This document shows, piece after piece, positions 52,621-61,700 of a DNA stretch of 64,000 bases (within the stretch, counting starts at the first letter, position 1; the number at the start of each line of letters is the position of its first letter). The position numbers were made by a program, and so were the translations under genes. The DNA is from Streptomyces sp. TRM68416 (GTDB lineage Bacteria; Actinomycetota; Actinomycetes; Streptomycetales; Streptomycetaceae): the NCBI RefSeq assembly GCF_014596915.1, contig NZ_JACVWU010000011.1, forward strand, positions 1-64,000, written 5' to 3'. Below the pieces are notes generated by a model, which did not search any database, had not been told where the DNA came from, and saw nothing but the letters and a program-made list of their open reading frames with translations.

Positions 52621-53100
52621 ATGAGTACGCAGGACCGACTGACGCACATCGACGAGGCGGGCGCCGCCCGCATGGTCGACGTATCCGACAAGGACGTGAC
52701 CGCGCGCACCGCACGCGCCAGCGGCCGTGTCCTGGTCTCGCCCCGCGTGGTCGAGCTGCTGCGCGGCGAGGGGGTCCCCAAGGGCGACGCCCTGGCCACC
52801 GCGCGGATCGCGGGCATCATGGGCGCCAAGCGCACCCCGGACCTGATCCCGCTGTGCCACCCGTTGTCGGTGTCGGGTGTGAAACTGGACCTGTCGGTCG
52901 CGGACGACGCCGTGGAGATCCGGGCCACCGTGAAGACCACGGACCGCACGGGCGTCGAGATGGAGGCCCTCACCGCGGTCTCCGTCGCCGCGCTCACCGT
53001 GATCGACATGGTCAAGGCGGTCGACAAGGGAGCGGTCATCACGGACGTACGCGTGGAGGAGAAGACGGGCGGCAAGTCGGGCGACTGGAGTCGGGCATGA
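52621..53100 (+). CDS. moaC: Cyclic pyranopterin monophosphate synthase
   Basis: A 159-aa enzyme of molybdenum-cofactor synthesis, converting the MoaA product to cPMP. Markers are AGAARMVDVSDKDVTARTA, IMGAKRTPDLIPLCHPL and VEMEALTAVSVAALTVIDMVKAVDK. ATG 52621 is the conserved start. The stop overlaps the start of the next gene (ATGA), so moaC and the next gene are translationally coupled. MoaA and other cofactor genes are not in the window. Confidence 0.92.
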   Translation: MSTQDRLTHIDEAGAARMVDVSDKDVTARTARASGRVLVSPRVVELLRGEGVPKGDALATARIAGIMGAKRTPDLIPLCHPLSVSGVKLDLSVADDAVEIRATVKTTDRTGVEMEALTAVSVAALTVIDMVKAVDKGAVITDVRVEEKTGGKSGDWSRA

Positions 53101-53645
53101 CGGCGCCGGCCGAGCCGCCGCTCGGGGGCGCTCTCGTGGGGCCGTACGCCGCGCTCGTCGTGACCGCCTCCAACCGCGCCTCCGCGGGCGTCTACGAGGA
53201 CAAGGGCGGCCCGCTGGTCGCCGACGGACTCAAGCGCTTCGGCTTCGCCGTCGACGGGCCGCAGATCGTGCCCGACGGGGACCCGGTGGAGGCCGCGCTG
53301 CGCGCAGCCGTCGAGGCCGGGTACGACGTCGTCGTCACCACCGGCGGTACGGGGGTCTCGCCCACCGACCGCACGCCCGAGGCGACCCGCAGGGTGATCG
53401 AGTACGAGGTGCCCGGCATCGCGGAGGCCATCCGTGCGTTCGGCCGGGAGAAGGTGCCGACGGCCGCACTCTCCCGGGGCCTGGCCGGGGTGGCGGGGAG
53501 CACGCTGATCGTCAATCTGCCGGGCTCCACGGGCGGGGTGAAGGACGGGCTCGCCGTTCTGGAACCCCTGCTGGCCCACGCCGTCGACCAGATCCGCGGC
53601 GGTGACCACCCAAGACCCGGCACAGGCAGTGGGGGTGCGAGCTGA
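53097..53645 (+). CDS. MoaB/Mog-type molybdopterin adenylyltransferase
   Basis: A 182-aa MoCF-domain protein. Conserved regions are VTASNRASAGVYEDKGGPLV, DVVVTTGGTGVSPTDRTPEAT and LIVNLPGSTGGVKDGLAVL. It would adenylylate molybdopterin before molybdenum insertion. It overlaps moaC by four bases, and its TGA overlaps the probable CTG start of the next gene. Mog and MoaB are not separable by sequence alone here. Confidence 0.88.
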   Translation: MTAPAEPPLGGALVGPYAALVVTASNRASAGVYEDKGGPLVADGLKRFGFAVDGPQIVPDGDPVEAALRAAVEAGYDVVVTTGGTGVSPTDRTPEATRRVIEYEVPGIAEAIRAFGREKVPTAALSRGLAGVAGSTLIVNLPGSTGGVKDGLAVLEPLLAHAVDQIRGGDHPRPGTGSGGAS

Positions 53646-54310
53646 ACAGCCCGTCCTGGCCCGTCGTACTGACGGACGGCGAGGTCGTCCTGAGACCGAT
53701 AAAGCTGCGCGACCAGCGGGCCTGGCGCGAGGTCAACCGGCGCAACCGCGACTGGCTGCGCCCCTGGGAGGCGACCATTCCGCCGCCCACGCCCGGCGGA
53801 CCGATCGCGCACCGGCCGACCTACCGTCAGATGGTCCGGCACCTGCGGTCGGAGGCGAACTCGGGACGGATGCTGCCGTTCGTCATCGAGTACCAGGGAC
53901 GGCTGGTCGGGCAGTTGACGGTCGCCGGGATTACCTGGGGCTCGATGTGCTCGGGGCACGTGGGGTACTGGGTGGACGAGGAGGTGGCCGGCCGGGGCGT
54001 GATGCCGACGGCCGTGGCGCTCGCCGTGGACCACAGTTTCCGGACCGTGGGGCTGCACCGCATCGAAGTCTGCATCCGCCCGGAGAACGGGCCCAGCCGC
54101 CGGGTGGTGGAGAAACTCGGATTCCGTGAGGAAGGGCTCAGGCCCCGTTATCTCCACATCGACGGTGCCTGGCGCGACCACCTCGTCTTCGCGCTGACCG
54201 CGGAAGAGGTGCCCGACGGTTTGCTGAGCCGCTGGCACCGGGCACGCTCCCAGGGACGGTCGCACGACGGCCCGCGGAACCCGCAGAACACTCAGGGGAA
54301 TCCCGGGTAG
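53642..54310 (+). CDS. GNAT acetyltransferase, RimJ type, with probable CTG start
   Basis: The conserved reading frame extends upstream of the first ATG (53831) through VVLTDGEVVLRPIKLRDQRA, a typical RimJ N-terminus. In that frame there is no ATG, GTG or TTG before a stop at 53603, leaving CTG 53642, which overlaps the preceding TGA (CTGA) and follows GGGGGTG. The 222-aa product has the RimJ region LPFVIEYQGRLVGQLTVAGI, the acetyl-CoA loop GRGVMPTAVALAVDHSF, and GLHRIEVCIRPENGPSRRVVEKLGF. RimJ-like enzymes acetylate protein N-termini. The role in this row is unknown. Confidence 0.83.
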   Translation: MNSPSWPVVLTDGEVVLRPIKLRDQRAWREVNRRNRDWLRPWEATIPPPTPGGPIAHRPTYRQMVRHLRSEANSGRMLPFVIEYQGRLVGQLTVAGITWGSMCSGHVGYWVDEEVAGRGVMPTAVALAVDHSFRTVGLHRIEVCIRPENGPSRRVVEKLGFREEGLRPRYLHIDGAWRDHLVFALTAEEVPDGLLSRWHRARSQGRSHDGPRNPQNTQGNPG

Positions 54311-54494
54311 CTCCGAAATTGAATAAGTGTTCGAAATTGATCGCCTGTTGACCGGCTCGGAGCGTTGAATTCGAAGCCTGTGCGGCCAGGTGATCGCATC
54401 GGTCACAAAAAAAGCTCGAAATATCAGCCAGATCGTGCGACACACCGGCTCAATTGGCAGATGGCCTCACGCAAACCCCTCTACCGTGTGAGGC

Positions 54495-55763
54495 GTGAGC
54501 AGCAGCGGCCTCATCTACGCAGTCATTGTCGGGGCCTGGGCCGCCTACTTGGTGCCGATGTGGCTCCGTAGGCAGGACGAGCTGAACGAGGCCCGTCCGA
54601 CGGAACGCTTCAGCACAGCCATCCGGTTGTTGTCCGGACGGGCGGGGATGGAGCGCCGGTACGCCAAGGACCTGCGTGCGCGCTCCGCCGACGAGGGGGA
54701 GCCCAGCGCCGACGACCCGGACGGCGTCACCGAATCGGTGGACGTCCGGGCCTTTGCCATGCCTCCGACCCGTCCGCAGGCGCAGGCGCAGGCGGTGGTG
54801 TCGGCGCACCCGCAGGAGAAGGAGCGGCCGGAACCGGCGCGCGCGCAGACGTCCGCGCCGGAGCGCGAGCCCAGCTCCGCGCCCGCGCGGAAGGCGCGTA
54901 AACAGGTCCCTGCCGCGCGGCGCACACCCCCGGCGTCCACGCCCGCGGACGAGGCGGCCGCGGCGCGAGCCCGGCGCACGAAGGTGCTCGCGCGCCGCCG
55001 GCGCACCACCGTGATGCTCTTCCTCGCCTTCACGCTCGGCGCGATCGTCGCCGCCGTCGGGGGGCTCGCGTTCCTGTGGGCGCCCGGCGTGCCCGCCGTG
55101 CTGCTCAGCGCCTACATCGCCTACCTGCGCTCCCAGGAGCGCCGACGCTTCGCCTACCAGATGGACCGGCGCCGGGCCGAGGTCGCGGCGCAGCGACTGC
55201 GGGAGCGCGCGGCGCGTCAGTCGCGCCGGCGCGCACCCGCGGACGCCGGCGCGGACAGCGACCAGCACGACGAAGGGCCCGAACCCGAGACCGACCCCGG
55301 GCTGTCGGCGCTCGCCGCGGACCGGCGGGCGCTCGTCGAGCAGACCGATCACGCGGAGTGGGTCGACCAGCAGCGGGAGCGGCAGCGGCGGCCGGGGCAC
55401 GGGGACAGCTGGGATCCGGTGCCGGTGCCGTTGCCGACGTACGTGACCGCGCCCGTCGCGCCGCGAGCGACCGCGGACGTGGACCTGGGGGCGCCGGACG
55501 CGTGGAGTTCGGCGCGGTCCGGTTCGATGGCGCCGGAGCAGGAGGCGGGCGCCGGTTCCGGCGGGCGGGAGGCCCAGGAGGGCCACCGGGCCAGAGGAGC
55601 GGGCGTGCAGGCTGACGGAGACGAGGCCGAGGACAGGTCGGACGGCGGCGGGCGCAGTGACGCCCGCCGGGCGGCGTCGGCCCGGCGGGCGCGCGAGCGG
55701 GGACGCACGCCGCTGTTCGACCAGTACGAGGACGGCGGGCGGCCGCGGGCCGCCAACGAGTAG
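54495..55763 (+). CDS. sepX: Divisome membrane protein SepX/GlpR
   Basis: A 422-aa protein. It opens with a membrane-targeting helix (SSGLIYAVIVGAWAAYLVPMWLRRQDELNE), a conserved short region (RFSTAIRLLSGRAGMERRYA), a Pro/Ala/Arg linker, then two spans near 175-210 (VMLFLAFTLGAIVAAVGGLAFLW, VPAVLLSAYIAYLRSQ). A long disordered Arg/Glu/Asp-rich tail ends RTPLFDQYEDGG. SepX is a Streptomyces septal protein related to the corynebacterial receptor GlpR of the gephyrin-like Glp, encoded in the same neighbourhood here. GTG 54495 is the likely start. Confidence 0.87.
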   Translation: MSSSGLIYAVIVGAWAAYLVPMWLRRQDELNEARPTERFSTAIRLLSGRAGMERRYAKDLRARSADEGEPSADDPDGVTESVDVRAFAMPPTRPQAQAQAVVSAHPQEKERPEPARAQTSAPEREPSSAPARKARKQVPAARRTPPASTPADEAAAARARRTKVLARRRRTTVMLFLAFTLGAIVAAVGGLAFLWAPGVPAVLLSAYIAYLRSQERRRFAYQMDRRRAEVAAQRLRERAARQSRRRAPADAGADSDQHDEGPEPETDPGLSALAADRRALVEQTDHAEWVDQQRERQRRPGHGDSWDPVPVPLPTYVTAPVAPRATADVDLGAPDAWSSARSGSMAPEQEAGAGSGGREAQEGHRARGAGVQADGDEAEDRSDGGGRSDARRAASARRARERGRTPLFDQYEDGGRPRAANE

Positions 55764-55907
55764 CAGGCGGGGCCGAGCCGCGGACCCGACCGGCGGCGCG
55801 ACTGCCTGCGGATCCGCCGGAGACCGCCCGCAGTCCACGGGGATCCGCCTCCGCGGAGCGGATTTCCGAGGGGGCGGATCGGGATGCTAGAGTTTCACTC
55901 GTTGCAA

Positions 55908-55981
55908 GGGCCTGTGGCGCAGTCCGGTAGCGCACCTCGTTCGCATCGAGGGGGCCAGGGGTTCAAATCCCCTCAGGTCCA
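55908..55981 (+). tRNA. tRNA-Ala (CGC anticodon)
   Basis: The cloverleaf folds cleanly: acceptor GGGCCTG/CAGGTCC with the identity G3:U70 pair, D-arm containing AGTCCGGTAGC, anticodon stem CCTCG/CGAGG with loop TTCGCAT (anticodon CGC), and T-arm AGGGG-TTCAAAT-CCCCT. A73 is present; the 3' CCA is not encoded (ACCG follows). It reads GCG codons. Confidence 0.95.
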
Positions 55982-55995
55982 CCGCAACAACTGTT

Positions 55996-56064
55996 CTTGA
56001 GTTTGCTCAGGGATAGTTGACGAGATCCCGTCCGATCGGAAGATCGGGCGGGATCTTTGGTTTT
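55996..56064 (+). promoter_or_regulatory. Double hairpin just after tRNA-Ala (copy A)
   Basis: A small stem CTTGAG-TTTG-CTCAGG (55996-56011, one G:U pair) is followed by the conserved box GTTGACGAG and a large stem GATCCCG-T-CCGATC / GATCGG-G-CGGGATC (56024-56055) with a T-rich tail. It could terminate the tRNA transcript or the minus-strand remnant. A related copy lies at 58410-58467. Confidence 0.6.
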
Positions 56065-56103
56065 CCGGGGTGTGTTCGATGAGGTTTCCGATCGTGCGGG
56101 ACG

Positions 56104-57000
56104 TCATGGGGGGCTGCTGGTGGGGATTCCACCGGGGAATCGGTGGTGATCCGGTGCGGGCGGCGGGGCGAGGCCGTGGCTGGGCAGGGCAGAGCCCGGG
56201 GCGTGATGCGGTGGTGTTAGGTCGCCCGGGTGGTGCGGGTGCCGGCGGGCGGTGGAATTCCGGAGACCGACGAGTTGGGTCCGTTGTCCGTCGCGCCTGG
56301 TGTTCTCCTCGGTGAACTCCTCGTTGGCGGCGGGTGTATCGGTCTGCGTCCAACTGTGCAGGATGTCGAGGTTGATCGTGAGGATCATCGGGGCGAGGAG
56401 GATGGTCTGGGCGACGCGGCCGTGGGCGAGTCGTCGGGATGGGTCGGCGATGTTGACGCCGTGGGACTTTGCTCTGCTGTTCAGTCCCTTGATATTGGCT
56501 CGGGCGGGCCGGTAGGCGTTCTGCCAGGACGGCTGGAGGCAGTGGCGATCCTGGCAGAACTTGTCGATCTTTCCGAGGTCGCCGGGGCGGACGGTGAGAG
56601 TCGGTTGTTGGCAGATCTTCGGAAGTTGTTCCGGAGCCGGGGGCCGCGGCTGTTCGGCCGTGGGGACGGGGACGGTGGGCTCGGCCGCGGTGTGCGCGGT
56701 GGTGGCGCGCGGGTTGGCGAGGCCGACGGTGACCGGCCGGGTGGCGGCGATCTGGCGGACTTGGTGGAAGCGGGCGCAGGGGACCGCGGGCGAAGGCTCG
56801 GCGACCGGGCACTGCAGACGGATCGTGCCGTGCGGGTCGGGGTTCTGTTTGCGTTTGAGGAAGAACGGGCTGCGGGCTGCGGGCAGTTGGGTGAGCGGTT
56901 CGTCTTCGCCGGCTTCGCGTACGGCCTGTCGTCCAGGTTCGTGGTGGCGTGGACGAGGCCTCGGGCAGGGCAGGCGAGGGAGCCTTCGACGAGGAGAGCG
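56104..57000 (-). pseudogene. 5'-truncated, frame-broken transposase-like remnant
   Basis: A strongly G/C3-biased minus-strand frame ends at TGA 56104 and runs back to about 57000 without a proper start; further upstream, coding bias moves to another frame. The translated frame contains DKFCQDRHCLQPSWQNAYRP, ARANIKGLNSRAKSHGVNIA and DPSRRLAHGRVAQTILLAP, a pattern seen near the C-terminus of actinobacterial transposase-like proteins ('N..EG.N...K......DP..R...G..AQ.L'). The last 80 residues are Pro/His-rich. I infer a decayed mobile-element gene. The family assignment is from memory of the pattern and not certain. Confidence 0.5.
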
Positions 57001-57009
57001 TCGGCCGCC

Positions 57010-57245
57010 CCTGCTGTGGACACGCGAACGCGACTATCACTTCTGCGCGGACGAGACCGAACTGGAGAACTGGGAACGAGCCTGGATCAGCGAACGCCTC
57101 GCCCAGTTCCGCCGGATGCTCACCGGCACCCTCGGAACCCACCTCAAGCTCTTCCCCCGAAAGCGCCTGGGCCGATTACCTCACCGCCCAGGTCAGAGCG
57201 ATCGAATCCAACCTGGAGGTGGCCTCCCAGCCCAGGACCCGCTGA
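57010..57245 (+). pseudogene. Frameshifted remnant upstream of folD
   Basis: Plus-strand codons read RERDYHFCADETELENWERA and WISERLAQFRRMLTGTLGTH in one frame to about 57160, then the sensible reading moves to another frame (ESAWADYLTAQVRAIESNLE) and ends at TGA 57245. One indel near 57160 would join them. No full-length start is visible, and the product is not one I recognise. Confidence 0.45.
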
Positions 57246-57405
57246 CTTCCGACCCCGGACGCCGGCCCGCCGAGGCCATCCATGTCCACTACAGTGCAGT
57301 GTGGGCCGTGACTGGCGCTGAGGTGGAGCACCACCGGGGAGCGGTCTGACGAATCGGTCGATGCCGTGCGCCTGGGCGAGTGGTCAACGACGCCTGGAGG
57401 CGACC

Positions 57406-58272
57406 ATGTCCCCGACGCAGACGGCCCGGCTCATGAACGGCACCGAACTCGCCCGGCGCATCATCGAGGAGACCACCGCCCGAGCGGCGCATATCTCACG
57501 ACACACCGGCGTGGCGCCGTGCCTGGCGACAGTGCTGGTGGGCGAGGACCCAGCGTCCGTGACGTACGTCCGCATGAAGCAGGCGCGCTGCGCGAAGGCG
57601 GGCATCACCTCCCGCCATGTCCCTCTGTCCGCCACCACCACGACCGCCGAACTGGTCGACACACTCACCGCCTTGTCCCAGGACCCCAGCGTGCACGGCA
57701 TCCTGCTGCAGCACCCCGCCGGTGAGCACATCGACGAGCGCGCGGCCTTCGAGGCCATCGCCCCGGAAAAAGATGTCGACGGCGTCACGATGCACTCCTT
57801 CGCCGCGATGAGCTTTGGGCTGCCCGGCTTCGTATCGTGCACGCCCGGCGGCATCATGCGGCTGCTGGACGAGTACGACGTCGACCCCGCAGGCCAGCAC
57901 GCCGTCGTGATCGGCCGCAGCGCGATCCTCGGCAAACCGGTCGGAATGCTCCTGCTCGCCAAGGACGCCACGGTGACGTACTGCCACTCCCGCACCGCCG
58001 ACCTGCCCGCAGCCGTCCGGGATGCCGACATCGTGATCGCAGCCGTGGGGAGACCCCGACTGATCCGCGGAGAGGACATCAAACCGGGCGCGGTGGTGGT
58101 CGACGCCGGATACAACCCCGGCAACATCGGCGACGTCGACTTCGACACCGCCCACACCCGCGCCCGCCTGATCACCCCAGTTCCCGGCGGGGTCGGGCCA
58201 ATGACCATCGCCGTCCTGCTGGCCCAGGCCGCCGACGCCGCCGCGAGGCAACTCGGAGTTCCAGGACGCTGA
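57406..58272 (+). CDS. folD: Methylene-THF dehydrogenase/cyclohydrolase (FolD-like), probable second copy
   Basis: A 288-aa bifunctional folate enzyme interconverting methylene-, methenyl- and formyl-THF. ATG 57406 has GGAGG at 57396-57400. Conserved parts include the active-site Tyr/Lys region VTYVRMKQARCAKAGI, GILLQHPAGEHIDERAAFEAIAPEKDVDG, the nucleotide-binding VVIGRSAILGKPVGMLLLAKDATVTYCHSRT and the C-terminal TPVPGGVGPMTIAVLL. A housekeeping folD is normally elsewhere in Streptomyces, so this copy, lying between mobile-element debris, is likely accessory and may support a pathway needing one-carbon units. Confidence 0.9.
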   Translation: MSPTQTARLMNGTELARRIIEETTARAAHISRHTGVAPCLATVLVGEDPASVTYVRMKQARCAKAGITSRHVPLSATTTTAELVDTLTALSQDPSVHGILLQHPAGEHIDERAAFEAIAPEKDVDGVTMHSFAAMSFGLPGFVSCTPGGIMRLLDEYDVDPAGQHAVVIGRSAILGKPVGMLLLAKDATVTYCHSRTADLPAAVRDADIVIAAVGRPRLIRGEDIKPGAVVVDAGYNPGNIGDVDFDTAHTRARLITPVPGGVGPMTIAVLLAQAADAAARQLGVPGR

Positions 58273-58409
58273 CACCATCCTCAACTGCAGACAGGCGATC
58301 ACCGGATCGGCGGGTACCTATCACCCGCCACTCGGGAAACGATCTTCAAGAGACCGGATCACCTCACGTCGACCCCACTCGTGAACACCCCACGCAGACG
58401 CATGACCTC

Positions 58410-58467
58410 TCCTGAGTCAGCTCAGGAGTGGTTGACGAGTTCCCGACGATCACGACGATCGTCGGGA
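58410..58467 (+). promoter_or_regulatory. Double hairpin after folD (copy B)
   Basis: TCCTGAG-TCAG-CTCAGGA (58410-58427) is followed by GTTGACGAG and the stem TCCCGACGATC-ACGAC-GATCGTCGGGA (58441-58467). Arrangement and spacer match copy A at 55996 while stem bases differ in paired fashion, suggesting conserved structure. It can end the folD transcript. Confidence 0.6.
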
Positions 58468-58760
58468 TCTTCGTCGTTTACGGGGCCTGCTCGAGGCTGT
58501 TCGGGGTGGTGGACGGCGGCGGTTCTTGTGCGCAGCCGTGTTCCGTCTGCCGCAGCACTCCACTGAAGTCATGACGGCCGGCCCCTGGTGTGTCGTGATC
58601 TACGATTTCCGGACAACCGAGGTGTTCCGCCGCGTCGTCGGCACTCCTGTCACCGCCGGTGGTGGCCGGGTCTTCCCCGGACGCCGGGAAGCGGCGAGGA
58701 TCTTGCTGAGATGACGCCCGGAGTGGGGGCGTAGGGCTCTATCTGACTGAGGGGGGCGCG
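58468..58760. other. Gap upstream of the SARP gene
   Basis: About 290 bases. A short plus frame from ATG 58571 to 58714 (TAGPWCVVIYDFRTTEVFRR) has good codon bias but no ribosome site or known domain and may be another fragment. The SARP promoter should lie at its right end. Confidence 0.4.
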
Positions 58761-61700
58761 TTGACGGGGGGAGAGCCGGACCATCTTCGTTTCAACATCC
58801 TGGGCACACTGGAGGGCTGGGCCGGGGGGACCCGGCTGCGGTTCGGGGGAGCGATTCAGGAACGCGTGCTCGCCACCCTGCTCTTCGAGCCCGGCAGGAT
58901 CGTCCCGGTCACCCGCCTGATCGAGGCCGCCTGGGACGAGGAACCGCCCCCGAGTGCCGAACATCAGGTGCGCAAGGCGGTTTCGGAGCTGCGTCGGCGT
59001 ATACCGCGCGGCGCCGGGGTCGTCGTCACCGACGCCCCCGGCTACCGCATCGAACTGGGGGACGGTCAGCTCGACCTCAACGAGTTCGCAGAGCTGCTGC
59101 GCGTCGCCCACGCGGCGGTTGGCGCGGGCCGGACGGCCACAGCGGAGGCGGCTCTGCGCCAGGCGCTCGCGCTGTGGCGCGGCCCGGTCATGGCCGGCCG
59201 TGGCGGCAGGGTCATCGAGGCGGCGGCGACGGCGTGGGAGGAACGGCGGCTGACCGCGGCCGAGCAGCATTTCGGGCTGCGCCTGGCGCTCGGCGAGGCC
59301 GCGGAACTCATCGGTGACTTGAGGGACTTGATCTCCCGTCACCCACTGCGCGAGACCCTGCGCGGGCATCTCATGCTCGCCCTGTACCGCTCCGGGCGCG
59401 GCGCCGAGGCCTTGGAGGAGTACGCTGCCGTACGCCGACTGCTCGTCGAGGAACTCGGCGTCGACCCGGGTGCCCAGCTCACCCGCCTGTACGAGGGGAT
59501 CCTGCGCGAGGACCTCGAACCGGCTCCGTCGCCCGCCGAACCGCGGCCCGCACCGGCGACACCCGTGTCCGAGCCGGGCCCTGCGGACCGGGGCGTGTGC
59601 ACGCTGCCGTACGACCTGACCGACTTTGCCGGACGGGACGACAAGCTGCGGCTGCTGCTGGAGAAGGCCGGTGAGCCCGGCGGCGGGGGCACCCGGATCA
59701 TCGCCCTCGACGGCATGGGCGGCTCCGGCAAGACCACCCTCGCCGTGCGGGCCGCACACCGGCTGGCCGATCATTACCCCGACGGTCAGCTCTTCATCGA
59801 CCTGCGCGGCTTCACCCCCGGCGAGCGGCCCCTGCAGCCTGCGGTGGCGCTGGAGAGCCTGCTGCGGTCCCTGGGAGTACCGGACGAGCAGCTTCCGGAG
59901 GGTACCGAGGAACGGACGGCGCTCTGGCGGGTCACGGTCGCGCGCAAACGGGTGCTGATCCTGCTGGACAACGCCGCGGACCCGAGCCAGGTGATCCCGT
60001 TGCTGCCCGCCTCCTCCGGCTGCCTGGTGCTGATAACAAGCCGGGGACGGCTGGTCGACCTCGACGGCGCCGAGTGGATCGGGCTCGGCATGCTCGCCCC
60101 GGAGGAGAGCGCCACGCTCCTCGCGGAGACGCTGGGCGCCGAGCGGACTGCGGCCGAACCCGAGGCGGTGGCCGAACTCGCCGAACTGTGCGGCCGACTG
60201 CCGCTCGCTCTGCGTATCGCGGCGGCCCGGCTGCGCAACCGTCCCCGCTGGACGGTGGCCCATCTGGTGGAGCGGCTCAGCCACGAGACCCGGCGTCTCG
60301 ACGAGCTGAGCACCGGCCGGCGCAGCGTCACGGCCACGCTGGAACTGTCGTACCAGGCGTTGAGTGCGAGCGGACGCGCCGGTTTCCGGCTCCTGGGACA
60401 GCACCCCGGCACCGAGATCGACGTCTGGTCGGCCGCGGCCCTGACGGGTACCTCCGTGCAGGAGGCCGAGGATCTCCTCGAAGGCCTCCTGGACGCGCAC
60501 ATGATGCAGCAGCACGCGCTCGGCCTGTACAGCTTCCACGACCTGGTGCGTAGCTTCGCCCGTTCCCTGCCGGGCGACGACGCCGGGGGTGGGGCGCTGG
60601 GCGGGCGGCTGCTGCCGTACTACCTCGACGCGACGGAAGCCGCCTGCGGGGTGCTGTTTCCGGACCGGTTGCGCATGGAGTTCGACGTCGAGGTTCCGTC
60701 GGCCGCCGAACTGCCCCCGCTGCGGACGGCGGCGCAGGCCATGGACTGGCTCGACCGGGAATACCACACGATCCAGCTCGCCATGGACCGCGAGGGCGAC
60801 CTCGCCGACCCGGCCTGCGTGGTGCGCCTCTCCCGCAACCTGGCCTTCTACCTGTACACGCGCAGCAAACCGGATGAACAGGTCGCCCAGGGCCTCACCG
60901 CCGTACGCGCTGCGCGGCGGCTCGGGGACCAGCGCCTGCTGTGTCTCAGCCTCAACAACCTCGGTGTGGCGCAGTGGCGGGTGGGCCGCTTCCGCGAGGG
61001 CATTGAGAGCGTCTCCGAGGCTCGCAGGATCGCCCGTGCGCTGGGTGACGAGGTGGGCGAGGCGATGAGCGTCGGGCGGCTCGGGCTGCTCCACCTGGAC
61101 ACCGGTGAACTGGCCGAAGCCGTCCGCTGTCTGGAGCAGGCGGTGGTGCTGCGGCGCGAGAGCGGGTACGCGACGGGCGAGGCCGACAGCTGGGCCAACC
61201 TCTCCTCCGCCTACCGCCGCCTCGGCCGGCACCACGAGGCCGTCGCCGCGGCGGAGGAGGCCCTGCGTATCAGCCGCCGCGTCGGCGCCCCTGGCAGGGT
61301 GAAACTCGTCCTGAACGACCTGGCCGCCGGACTGTTGGGCATGGATCAACCCGAACGGGCGCTGGCCGTCCTCGACGAGGGACTCGCACCGGTCGACGAG
61401 ACCCGGCAGACGGAGAACCATGCGCTCACCCTCGCTCTCTCGGCGGAGGCCCGCCAGCTCCTCGGTGACACCGAGAGGGCCTTGCGCGACGCCGACCGCG
61501 CCCGTGAGATCGTCAGCCGCTCCGGCGTACGACTGCGCGCCTCGGAGGTCGAGAACATCGCCGGACGTGTCCACCGCAGGGCCGGCGACCCCGCCCAGGC
61601 ACTGCGCCTGCACCGACTCGCCTTCGACCATGCGACGGCCCTCGGCTACCGCGCCGAGGTCCTCGACGCCCTGACCGGACTGGCCTGTGCCGCCGAGGAG

